A stretch of 64,000 nt of DNA from the NCBI GenBank assembly GCA_910577875.1, contig CAJTNY010000006.1, positions 1-64,000 of the forward strand, given 5' to 3'. Shown piece after piece: positions 53,670 to 62,500 of this stretch (the first letter of the stretch is position 1; each line of letters starts with the position of its first letter). The position numbers and the translations under genes are program-made. Source of the DNA: an uncultured Christensenella sp. (GTDB taxonomy: Bacteria; Bacillota; Clostridia; Christensenellales; Borkfalkiaceae). The notes under the pieces were generated by a model. It worked only from the letters and a program-made list of their open reading frames with translations. It made no database searches and was not told the origin of the DNA.

Positions 53670-55298
53670 TTAATACATTCCGCCCATATCGGGGTTGCCA
53701 CCCATAGGGGGCGCGGGAGGAGTGGGGATATCTGTTACTATGCTTTCTGTCGTTAAAAGCGTTGCCGCAACAGATGCCGCGTTTTGAAGCACTGAACGCG
53801 AAACTTTGGTCGGGTCGATAATTCCGCTTGCAACCATATCGGTATATTCGTTCTTTAAAGCATTGAATCCGTAATTCTTCTTTTTCGAAGTTAAAATAGT
53901 ATTTACTACCACAGAACCGTCAAAACCTGCATTCTTTGCAATTTGGCGTACGGGTTCTTCAATTGCTTTCATAACTATTTTAGCACCCGTTTTTTCGTCT
54001 CCTTCGAGCGATTCCAAAAGATTCGTAAGTTCGGGAATAGTGGAAAGGAGCGCGACTCCGCCGCCGGGAACTATACCTTCTTCGACTGCCGCGCGTGTTG
54101 CTGCGAGAGCGTCTTCGATACGAAGTTTCTTTTCTTTCATTTCAACTTCGGTCGCCGCGCCTACGTTGATTACGGCTACTCCGCCTGCAAGCTTTGCAAG
54201 TCTTTCCTGCAATTTTTCCCTGTCGTAGTCTGAGGTTGTTTCCGCAATCTGCGACTTAATTGAAGATACGCGCGCTTTAATATCGTCTGCGCTGCCCGAA
54301 CCGTTAATAATGGTGGTGTTGTCTTTGTCGACTTTAACCTGTGAAGCCCTTCCGAGCATATCGGTCGTAACGTCTTTGAATTCATAGCCTAAATCGCTTG
54401 AAATTACTGTGCCGCCCGTGAGAATTGCAATATCTTCGAGCATAGCTTTTCTTCTGTCGCCGAAGCCGGGAGCCTTGACTGCAACGCAGTTTAATACGCC
54501 TTTCAGCTTATTGACGATTAAAGCAGCAAGCGCGTCGCCTTCAACGTCTTCTGCGATTATGAGAAGTCTTGCGCCCTGCTGAGCGATGGGCTCGATTACG
54601 GGCAAAATTTCTTGAAGCGATGAAATCTTTTTATCGGTAATAAGGATATAAGGATTATCGAGAACTGCTTCCATTTTTTCTGTATTGGTTACCATATAAG
54701 CGGAAGCATAGCCTCTGTCGAACTGCATACCTTCAACAGTAGTAAGTTCAGTCGCCATCGTTTTGCCTTCTTCAACGGTGATAACGCCGTCTTTGCCTAC
54801 GATTTCCATTGCATTTGCGATAAGTTCTCCGATTTTTTCATCGCCTGCCGAAATGGAAGCTACTTGCTGAATTCCGAGCTTATTTTCAACGGGTTTGGAG
54901 ATTTTTTGAATTTTGGCAACAGCCGTATCAACCGCGGTTGCTATGCCTTTTTTTAAAATAACAGGGTTTGCTCCTGCTGCAAGATTTTTAAGACCCTCTT
55001 TAACGATAGCCTGAGCAAGAACGACGGCGGTGGTGGTACCGTCGCCTGCGACGTCGTTGGTTTTTGTGGATACTTCTTTGACGAGCTGAGCGCCCATATT
55101 TTCAAAAGGGTCTTCGAGTTCGATTTCTTTTGCTATTGTAACACCGTCGTTGGTGATGAGGGGAGCGCCGAATTTTTTATCGAGCACTACGTTTCTGCCT
55201 TTCGGACCGAGAGTGATTTTAACCGTATCTGCGACTACGTTTACTCCGTTTTCAAGTAATTTTCTTGCTTCGTCGCCATATTTAATCTGTTTTGCCAT
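53670..55298 (-). CDS. groEL: 60 kDa chaperonin GroEL
   Basis: ATP-driven protein-folding ring. The 542-aa protein begins MAKQIKYGDEARKLL and has TLGPKGRNVVLDK, the ATP-site GDGTTTAVVLAQ and EEGIVPGGGVAL. The C-terminus ends PPMGGNPDMGGMY, a shortened version of the usual GGM tail. It follows groES by 17 nt on the same strand. Confidence 0.99.
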   Translation of the reverse strand: MAKQIKYGDEARKLLENGVNVVADTVKITLGPKGRNVVLDKKFGAPLITNDGVTIAKEIELEDPFENMGAQLVKEVSTKTNDVAGDGTTTAVVLAQAIVKEGLKNLAAGANPVILKKGIATAVDTAVAKIQKISKPVENKLGIQQVASISAGDEKIGELIANAMEIVGKDGVITVEEGKTMATELTTVEGMQFDRGYASAYMVTNTEKMEAVLDNPYILITDKKISSLQEILPVIEPIAQQGARLLIIAEDVEGDALAALIVNKLKGVLNCVAVKAPGFGDRRKAMLEDIAILTGGTVISSDLGYEFKDVTTDMLGRASQVKVDKDNTTIINGSGSADDIKARVSSIKSQIAETTSDYDREKLQERLAKLAGGVAVINVGAATEVEMKEKKLRIEDALAATRAAVEEGIVPGGGVALLSTIPELTNLLESLEGDEKTGAKIVMKAIEEPVRQIAKNAGFDGSVVVNTILTSKKKNYGFNALKNEYTDMVASGIIDPTKVSRSVLQNAASVAATLLTTESIVTDIPTPPAPPMGGNPDMGGMY

Positions 55299-55315
55299 AA
55301 ATTTATCTCCTTTTA

Positions 55316-55600
55316 TTAATCGACAATCGCCAGAATATCGTTCTGACGGATTATCGTATATTCTTTATCGTCGACTTTAACTTCGGTTCCGCTGTATTTT
55401 GCAAGCAGAACTTTATCTCCGATTTTAACCTGCATTTTGACTTCTTTTCCGTCGACTATTCCTCCGGGGCCGACAGCCACGACTACGCAGGTTGCGGGTT
55501 TTTCCTGAGCGGCGGAAGTGAGGTAAAGTCCGCTTTTCGTCTTTTCTTCTGCTTTAAGTCCTTCGACTACGACTTTATCGAATAAAGGTTTAATTTTCAT
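55316..55600 (-). CDS. groES: 10 kDa co-chaperonin GroES
   Basis: Heptameric lid of GroEL. The 94-aa protein begins MKIKPLFDKVVVEGLKAEEK, has the mobile loop KTKSGLYLTSAAQEKP and ends NDILAIVD. CGGAGG precedes the ATG. It is first in the groES-groEL operon; the upstream region has no CIRCE element but contains a 20-bp palindrome. Confidence 0.99.
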   Translation of the reverse strand: MKIKPLFDKVVVEGLKAEEKTKSGLYLTSAAQEKPATCVVVAVGPGGIVDGKEVKMQVKIGDKVLLAKYSGTEVKVDDKEYTIIRQNDILAIVD

Positions 55601-55634
55601 AAATATTCCTCCGAAAAATGTTACTTTTTTGTAC

Positions 55635-55654
55635 GGTTATTTTATAAACTAACC
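55635..55654. promoter_or_regulatory. Imperfect palindrome upstream of groES
   Basis: GGTTATTTTATAAACTAACC matches its own reverse complement at 18 of 20 positions and includes a -10-like TATAAA. It lies 35 nt before groES, in the divergent region shared with the deaminase gene, where an HrcA-type CIRCE would be expected. Operator function is inferred. Confidence 0.45.
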
Positions 55655-55685
55655 TAAATAAAATAAAACATAATAATGTAAAAAA

Positions 55686-55714
55686 TTGCTTTTTCAGAAA
55701 AAATATGTTAAAAT
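55686..55714 (+). promoter_or_regulatory. Promoter of the deaminase-ppi-purB group
   Basis: TTGCTT (55686-55691), 17 bp and TAAAAT (55709-55714), 30 nt before the deaminase start. Confidence 0.6.
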
Positions 55715-55744
55715 ACAGTACAATTAATATAAGGAACGCTTTTT

Positions 55745-56197
55745 ATGGATAAGTGGGACAAAAGATTTATGGAAATGACCGAACAGATAGGTTCTTGGTC
55801 GAGTTGTTTTCAGGAAAATAGGCACGTGGGTGCGGTAATAGTTAAGAATAAAAGAATTATAGCCACAGGCTATAACGGTGCTCCTCAGGGTATTAAAAGC
55901 TGTGCGGACAAGAAAGAATGTCTGAGGAAAAAACTTAACGTCCAAAGCGGGACGATGCACGAACTTTGTTACGCGGTGCACGCGGAACAAAATGCGATAA
56001 TTCAGGCAGCGAGAGTCGGTTGCAGTGTGGAGGGGTGTACACTTTACTGTACTCATCAGCCTTGCGTTATCTGTGCGAAAATTATAATAAATTCGGGAAT
56101 AAGCCGAGTCGTGTTTAAAGACGGGTATCCAGATAATTTTTCTATTCAGCTTTTCGAAGAAGCCGGAGTCAAGATTGAAAAATACAGTGAACTTTAA
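55745..56197 (+). CDS. dCMP deaminase (ComEB-like)
   Basis: Zinc-dependent deamination of dCMP to dUMP for thymidylate synthesis. The 150-aa protein has the zinc/proton-shuttle motif HAEQNAI and the cysteine pair in HQPCVICAK, with GYNGAPQG near the N-terminus, all typical of the dCMP deaminase/ComEB group. AAGGA lies before the ATG. Confidence 0.93.
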   Translation: MDKWDKRFMEMTEQIGSWSSCFQENRHVGAVIVKNKRIIATGYNGAPQGIKSCADKKECLRKKLNVQSGTMHELCYAVHAEQNAIIQAARVGCSVEGCTLYCTHQPCVICAKIIINSGISRVVFKDGYPDNFSIQLFEEAGVKIEKYSEL

Positions 56198-56227
56198 ATA
56201 ATATAAATTGAAACAGGAGACAATATT

Positions 56228-56749
56228 ATGCAAAATCCTATAGTAACAATTGAAATGTCCGACGGAGAAATTATAAAAGCAGAGCTTTATCCCGAAAAAG
56301 CGCCTAATACAGTAAACAATTTTATCAGTCTTGCATCGGGCGGTTTTTACGACGGATTGGTTTTCCACAGAATAATTTCTGGCTTTATGATACAGGGAGG
56401 AGACCCTGCCGGCGTCGGTACGGGCGGACCCGGTTATTGCATAAAGGGAGAATTTGCCTTGAACGGTTTTAAAACCAATGATATAAAGCATGAACGCGGA
56501 GTTCTCTCGATGGCGCGCGCTATGGCTCCCGACAGCGCAGGTTCTCAGTTTTTTATTGTGCATAAGAACGCATCGCATTTGGACGGACAGTACGCAGCTT
56601 TCGGAAAAGTAACCGAGGGAATAGAAGTTGTGGATAAAATCGCGTCGGTTGCAACCGATTGGAACGATAAACCAAAAAAACCTCAGGTTATGAAAAAAGT
56701 TAGTGTGGAAACTTTCGGGGTTGAATACGCTCAACCTGTAAAATGTTAA
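56228..56749 (+). CDS. Cyclophilin-type peptidyl-prolyl isomerase
   Basis: Protein-folding helper of 173 aa with no signal peptide, so cytosolic. Core motifs are FHRIISGFMIQGGDP, GGPGYCIKGEF, SMARAMAPDSAGSQFFI and LDGQYAAFGKV. CAGGAG precedes the ATG. It lies between the deaminase gene and purB with short gaps. Confidence 0.96.
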   Translation: MQNPIVTIEMSDGEIIKAELYPEKAPNTVNNFISLASGGFYDGLVFHRIISGFMIQGGDPAGVGTGGPGYCIKGEFALNGFKTNDIKHERGVLSMARAMAPDSAGSQFFIVHKNASHLDGQYAAFGKVTEGIEVVDKIASVATDWNDKPKKPQVMKKVSVETFGVEYAQPVKC

Positions 56750-56764
56750 AACGGAGTAAAAATT

Positions 56765-58201
56765 ATGACGGATAATTCGGTTTATCAGAATCCTTTGATT
56801 ACAAGATATGCAAGCAAGGTTATGGCGGAAAATTTTGCGGACGAAAAGCGTTTCCGTCTTTGGAGGAAACTTTGGATTTCGCTTGCGGAATCGGAAATGG
56901 AACTTGGTCTTAAAATAACAAAGTCGCAAATCGACGAGATGAAAAAATATGCCGAGGATATAAATTTTGAGCTTGCCGAAAAATATGAACGCGAAGTCCG
57001 TCACGACGTTATGGCTCACGTTCACGCTTTCGGTGACCAGGCAAAATCGGCTATGCCGATAATACATCTCGGTGCGACGAGCTGTTTTGTGGATTGCAAT
57101 TCCGAGTTGATAATTATTTACGATGCGTTGGAAATCATAAAAGCCAAGATTGTCAACGTTTTAGACAAGCTGAGCGCTTTTGCACTTAAATATAAGGATA
57201 CGCCGACGCTCGGTTTTACGCACCTTCAACCCGCACAGCTTACGACAGTAGGCAAGCGTGCGACTCTTTGGTTGCAGGATTTGACTATGGACTATAAAAA
57301 CCTTGTCAATCTTCAATCTGCTTTCAAGCTTCGCGGTGTTAAGGGTACTACGGGAACTCAGGCAAGTTTTATGGAATTGTTTGAGGGCGATGAGAACAAA
57401 GTTAAAGAATTAGAAAAAAGAGTCGTTGAAAAACTCGGTTTCGATAAAGTTTACGGAGTAACGGGTCAAACATATCCGAGAAAATTCGATTACAACGTTC
57501 TTTGCGTTCTTTCGCAGATTGCCCAGAGCGCGTACAAATTCTCTAATGATATTCGCATACTTCAAAATATGAAAGAAATAGAGGAACCGTTTGAAAAATC
57601 ACAGATAGGTTCTTCTGCTATGGCTTATAAGCGTAACCCTATGCGTAGCGAGAGAATGGGCTCGCTTGCAAGGTTTGTAATTTCGCTCCCCGTAAACTGC
57701 GCTATTACAGCGGGAACACAGTGGTTTGAAAGAACGCTCGATGATTCGGCAAATAGAAGAATTGTTAATGCTCAGGCTTTCCTTGCGCTTGACGGAATAC
57801 TCAATATTTATATGAATGTTTCTGAAAACCTTGTCGTTTACGATAAAGTTATAGCAAAGCATATTTCGGCGGAGCTTCCTTTTATGGCGACGGAAAATAT
57901 AATGATGGAGTGCGTTAAAGCCGGCGGTAACCGGCAGGAGTTGCACGAGAAGATTAGAGTGCTTTCAATGGAGGCAGGCAAAAATGTAAAAGAGCTTGGT
58001 AAGGAAAACAATCTTATTGAACTTATTAAGGCCGATAAAATATTTGCGGCTGTGCACGGTAAACTTGATGAAATTCTCGACGCGGGGAAATTTATCGGCA
58101 GAGCGCCTTCGCAGGTTACGGAATTTATTCAAAACGAAGTAGACCCTATATTAAAAGAAAACAGCGCCGTTCTCGGACAGAAAGGCGACGTTAAAATTTA
58201 A
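56765..58201 (+). CDS. purB: Adenylosuccinate lyase
   Basis: Catalyses two fumarate-releasing steps of purine synthesis. The 478-aa protein has the superfamily signature GSSAMAYKRNPMRSERM with the catalytic serine loop, HLGATSCFV, and TLGFTHLQPAQ. CGGAG precedes the ATG. It is the last clearly vertical gene before the AT-rich accessory region. Confidence 0.96.
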   Translation: MTDNSVYQNPLITRYASKVMAENFADEKRFRLWRKLWISLAESEMELGLKITKSQIDEMKKYAEDINFELAEKYEREVRHDVMAHVHAFGDQAKSAMPIIHLGATSCFVDCNSELIIIYDALEIIKAKIVNVLDKLSAFALKYKDTPTLGFTHLQPAQLTTVGKRATLWLQDLTMDYKNLVNLQSAFKLRGVKGTTGTQASFMELFEGDENKVKELEKRVVEKLGFDKVYGVTGQTYPRKFDYNVLCVLSQIAQSAYKFSNDIRILQNMKEIEEPFEKSQIGSSAMAYKRNPMRSERMGSLARFVISLPVNCAITAGTQWFERTLDDSANRRIVNAQAFLALDGILNIYMNVSENLVVYDKVIAKHISAELPFMATENIMMECVKAGGNRQELHEKIRVLSMEAGKNVKELGKENNLIELIKADKIFAAVHGKLDEILDAGKFIGRAPSQVTEFIQNEVDPILKENSAVLGQKGDVKI

Positions 58202-58261
58202 ACATCGATTATAATAATAAACAGTTTCGCAAAGCTACGAAACCGTCTTCGGCGGAGCATT

Positions 58262-58597
58262 ATGAAAAAATACCGATAGTTCCTGTTGGTAATAAGCAGT
58301 GTATTGTGTTTGTTTGCTTTATTCGCTGTGTACGGTTGCAAAACGGACGAGATTGTAATTACGGAATATTCAATAAAGTATGAAACGGACGGAAACGGCA
58401 CGATTATTAGGAAAAACAACTCAACCAATTGACGAGAGAAAAGCCTGTTCGGCTGTAATGGGATTTGGTTTATATAGTAAAAGTACTATATTGACGGGGT
58501 TTGTAGATTATTCGGGCTATGTGGAACTGAAAGCGGTAACCGAGAGTGAAAATGAATCAGAAAAAGTATTAAAAAATCGAAAAATCAATATTGAATA
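58262..58597 (+). pseudogene. Decayed lipoprotein-like gene
   Basis: From the ATG at 58262 the frame reads MKKYR, then a TAG stop, then a signal-peptide-like hydrophobic stretch ending in the lipobox-like FAVYGC, then KTDEIVITEYSIKYETDGNG and a stop at 58431. The protein-like reading continues in another frame (GKTTQPIDERKACSAVMGFG and on). The words DGNGTI and GKTTQ recall the start of InlB-type repeats, but this is weak. At least one stop and one frameshift mark it as dead. Confidence 0.55.
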
Positions 58598-58878
58598 TTG
58601 TGGAGACGAAATAAATATGCGTTATACAACTTATTTGGCGAAATATTTGAAAACGCTCAATACATAGAATGGAATCTTGCTTTAATAGTTTCTGAATCTC
58701 ACAATGAGGCAATAAATTTATTTGAAAAAATCTCGGAATATATTTTAGATAAACGCAATTATCTTGCTCATCATTTTTTAAGCAAAACGATATTGTTAAA
58801 CATAAAAACAACGAAAAATTTTTAAGAAATAAAATAGGCGAATTGCAGAACATTTTTGACGCGATTTCAAAATTATAA
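58598..58878 (+). pseudogene. Frameshifted small gene with HEPN-like RNYLAH motif
   Basis: A frame with LYNLFGEIFENAQYIEWNLA and KRNYLAHHF runs to about 58779, where a run of six T marks a frameshift; in the new frame the protein continues KQNDIVKHKNNEKFLRNK to a stop at 58876-58878. RNYLAH (58754-58771) has the R-x4-H form of HEPN ribonucleases. The start is uncertain (TTG at 58598 or ATG at 58617 in another frame). Whether this is a dead toxin-like gene or a slippage-controlled one is not decided. Confidence 0.5.
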
Positions 58879-58879
58879 C

Positions 58880-59547
58880 AGTGCATTATCGGACTTTTAT
58901 AGAAAGAATTTTAGGAAATAATAAAAGGTTTATATTTTTATAAGGATAGTATAGTTGTTGGAAACAAATTACCCGACAATAAGTAACAATTTCTATTACC
59001 CGTTCACCTCCGTAACATTTAACGCATTTTTTAAGCGTTTTGGTGTAAAAACGGCATAAAAATGCCATTAGGCCAAATTACCCTAATGGCACTGCGCAAC
59101 ACGGAACATAAGTTAAAACCCTTGCGAGTGGGCTGGGTGGGAATAAAAGAAAAAAGCAATGCCTAAGCCATTGCTCTTATCTTTGAATGGGACAAAGCCC
59201 GAAACACCGTTAATGAAAATGTATTCCATTTTCTTAATATTCAAACTTTGTCGATTGTGGCAGGGGAGACACGAGCTTAACTTTAGGTTAAATTTACGAA
59301 AAAATCCTTAAAATATTGTAAAAAACAAGTAAAATTAGATTAAAATGACTAAATTATTACTTTAAAAAAATGAAAATTTAAATTTTTTTAGAAATTTTAG
59401 TGGACACTTTTGTGTTCACTATTTTTTTAGAGTTTGCACTTACAAATTACAACTATAATTCGAAAGAAAATTGGAAATTATTGTGTAAATTGGTTTTTTC
59501 TGTTTTATAAAATATATAAAGATAATTAAAAATTTTTAGGCAAAATT
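58880..59547. other. Non-coding accessory stretch with several hairpins
   Basis: No convincing protein gene. Visible structures are AACGC/GCGTT (59021-59039), a 10-bp stem TGCCATTAGG/CCTAATGGCA (59063-59091), and AGCAATG/CATTGCT (59155-59175) nested between GGGCT (59131-59135) and AGCCC (59196-59200). A 38-codon minus-strand frame (59229 to 59113) overlaps the last structure and lacks a ribosome site. From 59280 to 59547 the DNA is very AT-rich with nothing recognisable beyond a possible promoter for the next gene. Confidence 0.6.
59150..59175 (-). terminator. Intrinsic terminator-like hairpin on the minus strand
   Basis: AGCAATG/CATTGCT with a 7-nt loop is followed on the minus strand by TTTTTTC. 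It would end a transcript entering from about 59300, for which no gene is visible; the transcript could be a small RNA. Confidence 0.5.
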
Positions 59548-62500
59548 ATGGTCGTTAAAAGACAAAAGAAAATTGAAGAACAAATGTTATTTGATAATGC
59601 TCCAGTTGAAAGCGATGATTACGAAATCGAAGCGCAAATTTTGGATGCACAGGTGAAAAAGCAGAACGTTACAAATATAGGCGTTGTGGCAACTTATGGT
59701 GCGGGTAAAAGCAGTGCTATTAATACTTATTTAAAAAGATATAGAAAAAAAGGGATATGCCAACCCAAACATGTACAGATTTCTTTAGCTGATTTTAATA
59801 AAGACGAAATCGATGCTAATAATGAAAATAATAATTACAGCGAGAATGCCATTGAAAGAAGTATCTTGCAACAATTATTTTATAGTCAAAAAAGATATAA
59901 TTTACCGAAATCAAGTATTAATAGGACGAACAAGTCAAGTTGGTTGTTAACAACTGGTTGTGCGTTATTGTCTATAATTTTTATATTATCTGTTATTGTA
60001 TTATCCTTTGAAATAAGCGGTAACGGTTTATTTAATGTTAACAATTCTTCAATTGTTAATTCTATTGCAAGTTGCGTTGCAACGATTTCTTTAGTGGTCG
60101 CAATTATTTGTTTAGCTAAATTTGGATATCTAAAGAAAGTAAAGTACAAAGATTTAGAGATAGCTATTGATGAGAAAGGTAATGTTCCCCAAGATTATTC
60201 GTTATTTAACAATTTTATTAATGAGGTGCTTTACTTTTTTGAGTGCATTAATGTCGATTTAGTTATATTTGAAGATTTAGACCGTTTAGATAATTTAAAA
60301 ATATTTGTTAAACTTAGAGAGTTAAATACTATTATTAATAATAGTCCGAGAAAAGCAAATAAAGTTACGTTTATTTATGCAGTAAAAGATTCGATGTTTA
60401 AGGATGAAAATCAGAGAGCAAAATTTTTTGAATTTATTTTGCCTATAATTCCTGTAATTAATCCTGTAACTTCTTTTGATAATATCGATAAAATGCATAA
60501 GCAGTTAGCTACTTTAGATTCTTCATTAAAATTGTCAGAACAATTTTTAAAAGATATTTCATTTTATGTTTCTGATATGCGAGTGCTTAAAAACACATTC
60601 AATGATTATGTTATTATGGTAAATAAATTATCGGAAAATTTAGATAATAAATTGCCGTTAAAGAAAGAGAATTTATTTGCTTTGGCTTTATATAAAAACT
60701 TATATCCCTATGACTACTCGAGATTGCAGAAGAATGAGGGATTAATACCACTATGCATAGAAAAAGATAAATTAATAGAGTATTACAAAACAGATATTGT
60801 AAATCGAATTAATGACCTTGAAAGCGAGAAAAAAAGGATTGATAGTGAATTTTTAAAAGATTTTGAAGATTTAAAATTGATATTTAAAGGTCAACATTTT
60901 TCTTGTAATACATTAAGCAAATATGGTATTGAATATGTTGACAATATAAATACGTTTGAAGGTATAAACTTTCTTCGTCATCCGGTTCATACGGGATATG
61001 CGGTTCAAGTTCAAAATTTGCCTAATGGTGAATCTTATTTTGAAAGAGAGAAAATTATTAAAGATAAAACAAATGAAAGATTAGCCGAGATAGATAATGA
61101 AATCAGAGAATGCAAAAGTAAAATTGAAGAAATAGAGATAAAAACTTTTAATTCTTTATTGAAAGATTATGGAATTGAAAAATATTTTTCGGAGGAAAAT
61201 TTAGCAAAAATAAAAGCAGATTATAAAGAATTAATTGCAAATGAGCTGTTTAAAGGACAAGCGAAAGAAAAATTATTTAATGATGAAAATGAGAAAAGAT
61301 TCGATTTGCAATCGGATTTTATAAGAATGCTGATACATAAAAATTATTTGGATGAAAATTATTTGGAATACACATCAAATAATATATCTGATTTGTCATT
61401 AAATGACAGAGAATTTATTCGTAACGTAAAACAAGGTTATGTTAGAACTTACAATTACAAATTGGATAATGTAAAGGCAGTAATTATCAGTTTGAATGAA
61501 GAAGATTTCTTGCAACCTGCGGTATTGATTAAAGATATATGTTTATCATTAAGCAAAATACAAGCATTAGATTTTAATAACAAAAATAAATTCGAGAATA
61601 TAATGTCATTATTAGCTACGGGTAGTAAGCTCGTGGTTAATGCCGTAATTGAATTTTTAAATGTTTCAAATAATGAAGAAAAAGCAGCTTTCTCGAAATA
61701 TATTGCGGAATATTCTTCGGAACTTATTAAACCTCTATTTTTAAAAGATATAAGCAAAGTTGATAAAGATATTTTTATAAAAACGCTTATCAAAAATAAT
61801 AAGATTGATATATTGCAAAAGAAGGTAATTAAAAATTATATTCAGGAACATACGAAATATCTGCAATTATTTGATGATTTAAACTCATCAAGAGTATGTG
61901 ATTTGATAAATGTTTTAAATTTACAGTTTAATTTAATAGACTTAACTAATGGCAAAGATGAAGTTTATAAATTTATTGTTAATAGTGGGAATTACAATCT
62001 TACAGTGGACAACCTAAAGATTATATTGGATATCAATGAGTCAAACATATTTGATTTTGAAGAGAAGAACTTTTCTTTTATTCCGGATAGCGGCAATGAT
62101 AGTTTAATTAATAAAATAAATCATAACTTGTCTGATTATTTAAATAACGTTTTTATTAAATTGCCTAATAGTAATGAATCAGAGAAGGTGTTTAAAGCAT
62201 TTTTATTAAATAAAAAATTAGATAAAGAAACTAAATTAAAACTAATAAAACATTCTAAAGTAAAAATAGAAAATATTAAAGATTTAGATGAACAACTTTA
62301 TGAAGATTTACTTATTGCAAACAAAATTGAAGCATTATGGACGAATATTTTTTCAGTATATAAAATCAGTCAGTATAGGAATTCATTAAAAGAATATATA
62401 TCGTTGAATAACGGAAAAATAAATGGTTCATATGCTAAACAAGATATAAATTTGCTAATAGATTTATTTAATTACTTATTAGCAGCGAATTTATCAGAAG

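Noticed and set aside
55601..55744. CIRCE element upstream of groES
   Set aside because: Neither TTAGCACTC nor GAGTGCTAA, nor a close variant, is present.
55724..57067. 447-codon open frame on the minus strand
   Set aside because: It lies antisense to the deaminase, cyclophilin and purB genes, which have clear family motifs; the translation is Phe/Tyr/Arg/His-rich without domains and spans several genes.
59113..59229. 38-codon minus-strand frame beginning MEYIFINGVSGFVPF
   Set aside because: No ribosome site, overlaps a terminator-like hairpin, and very short; kept only as part of the structured non-coding stretch.
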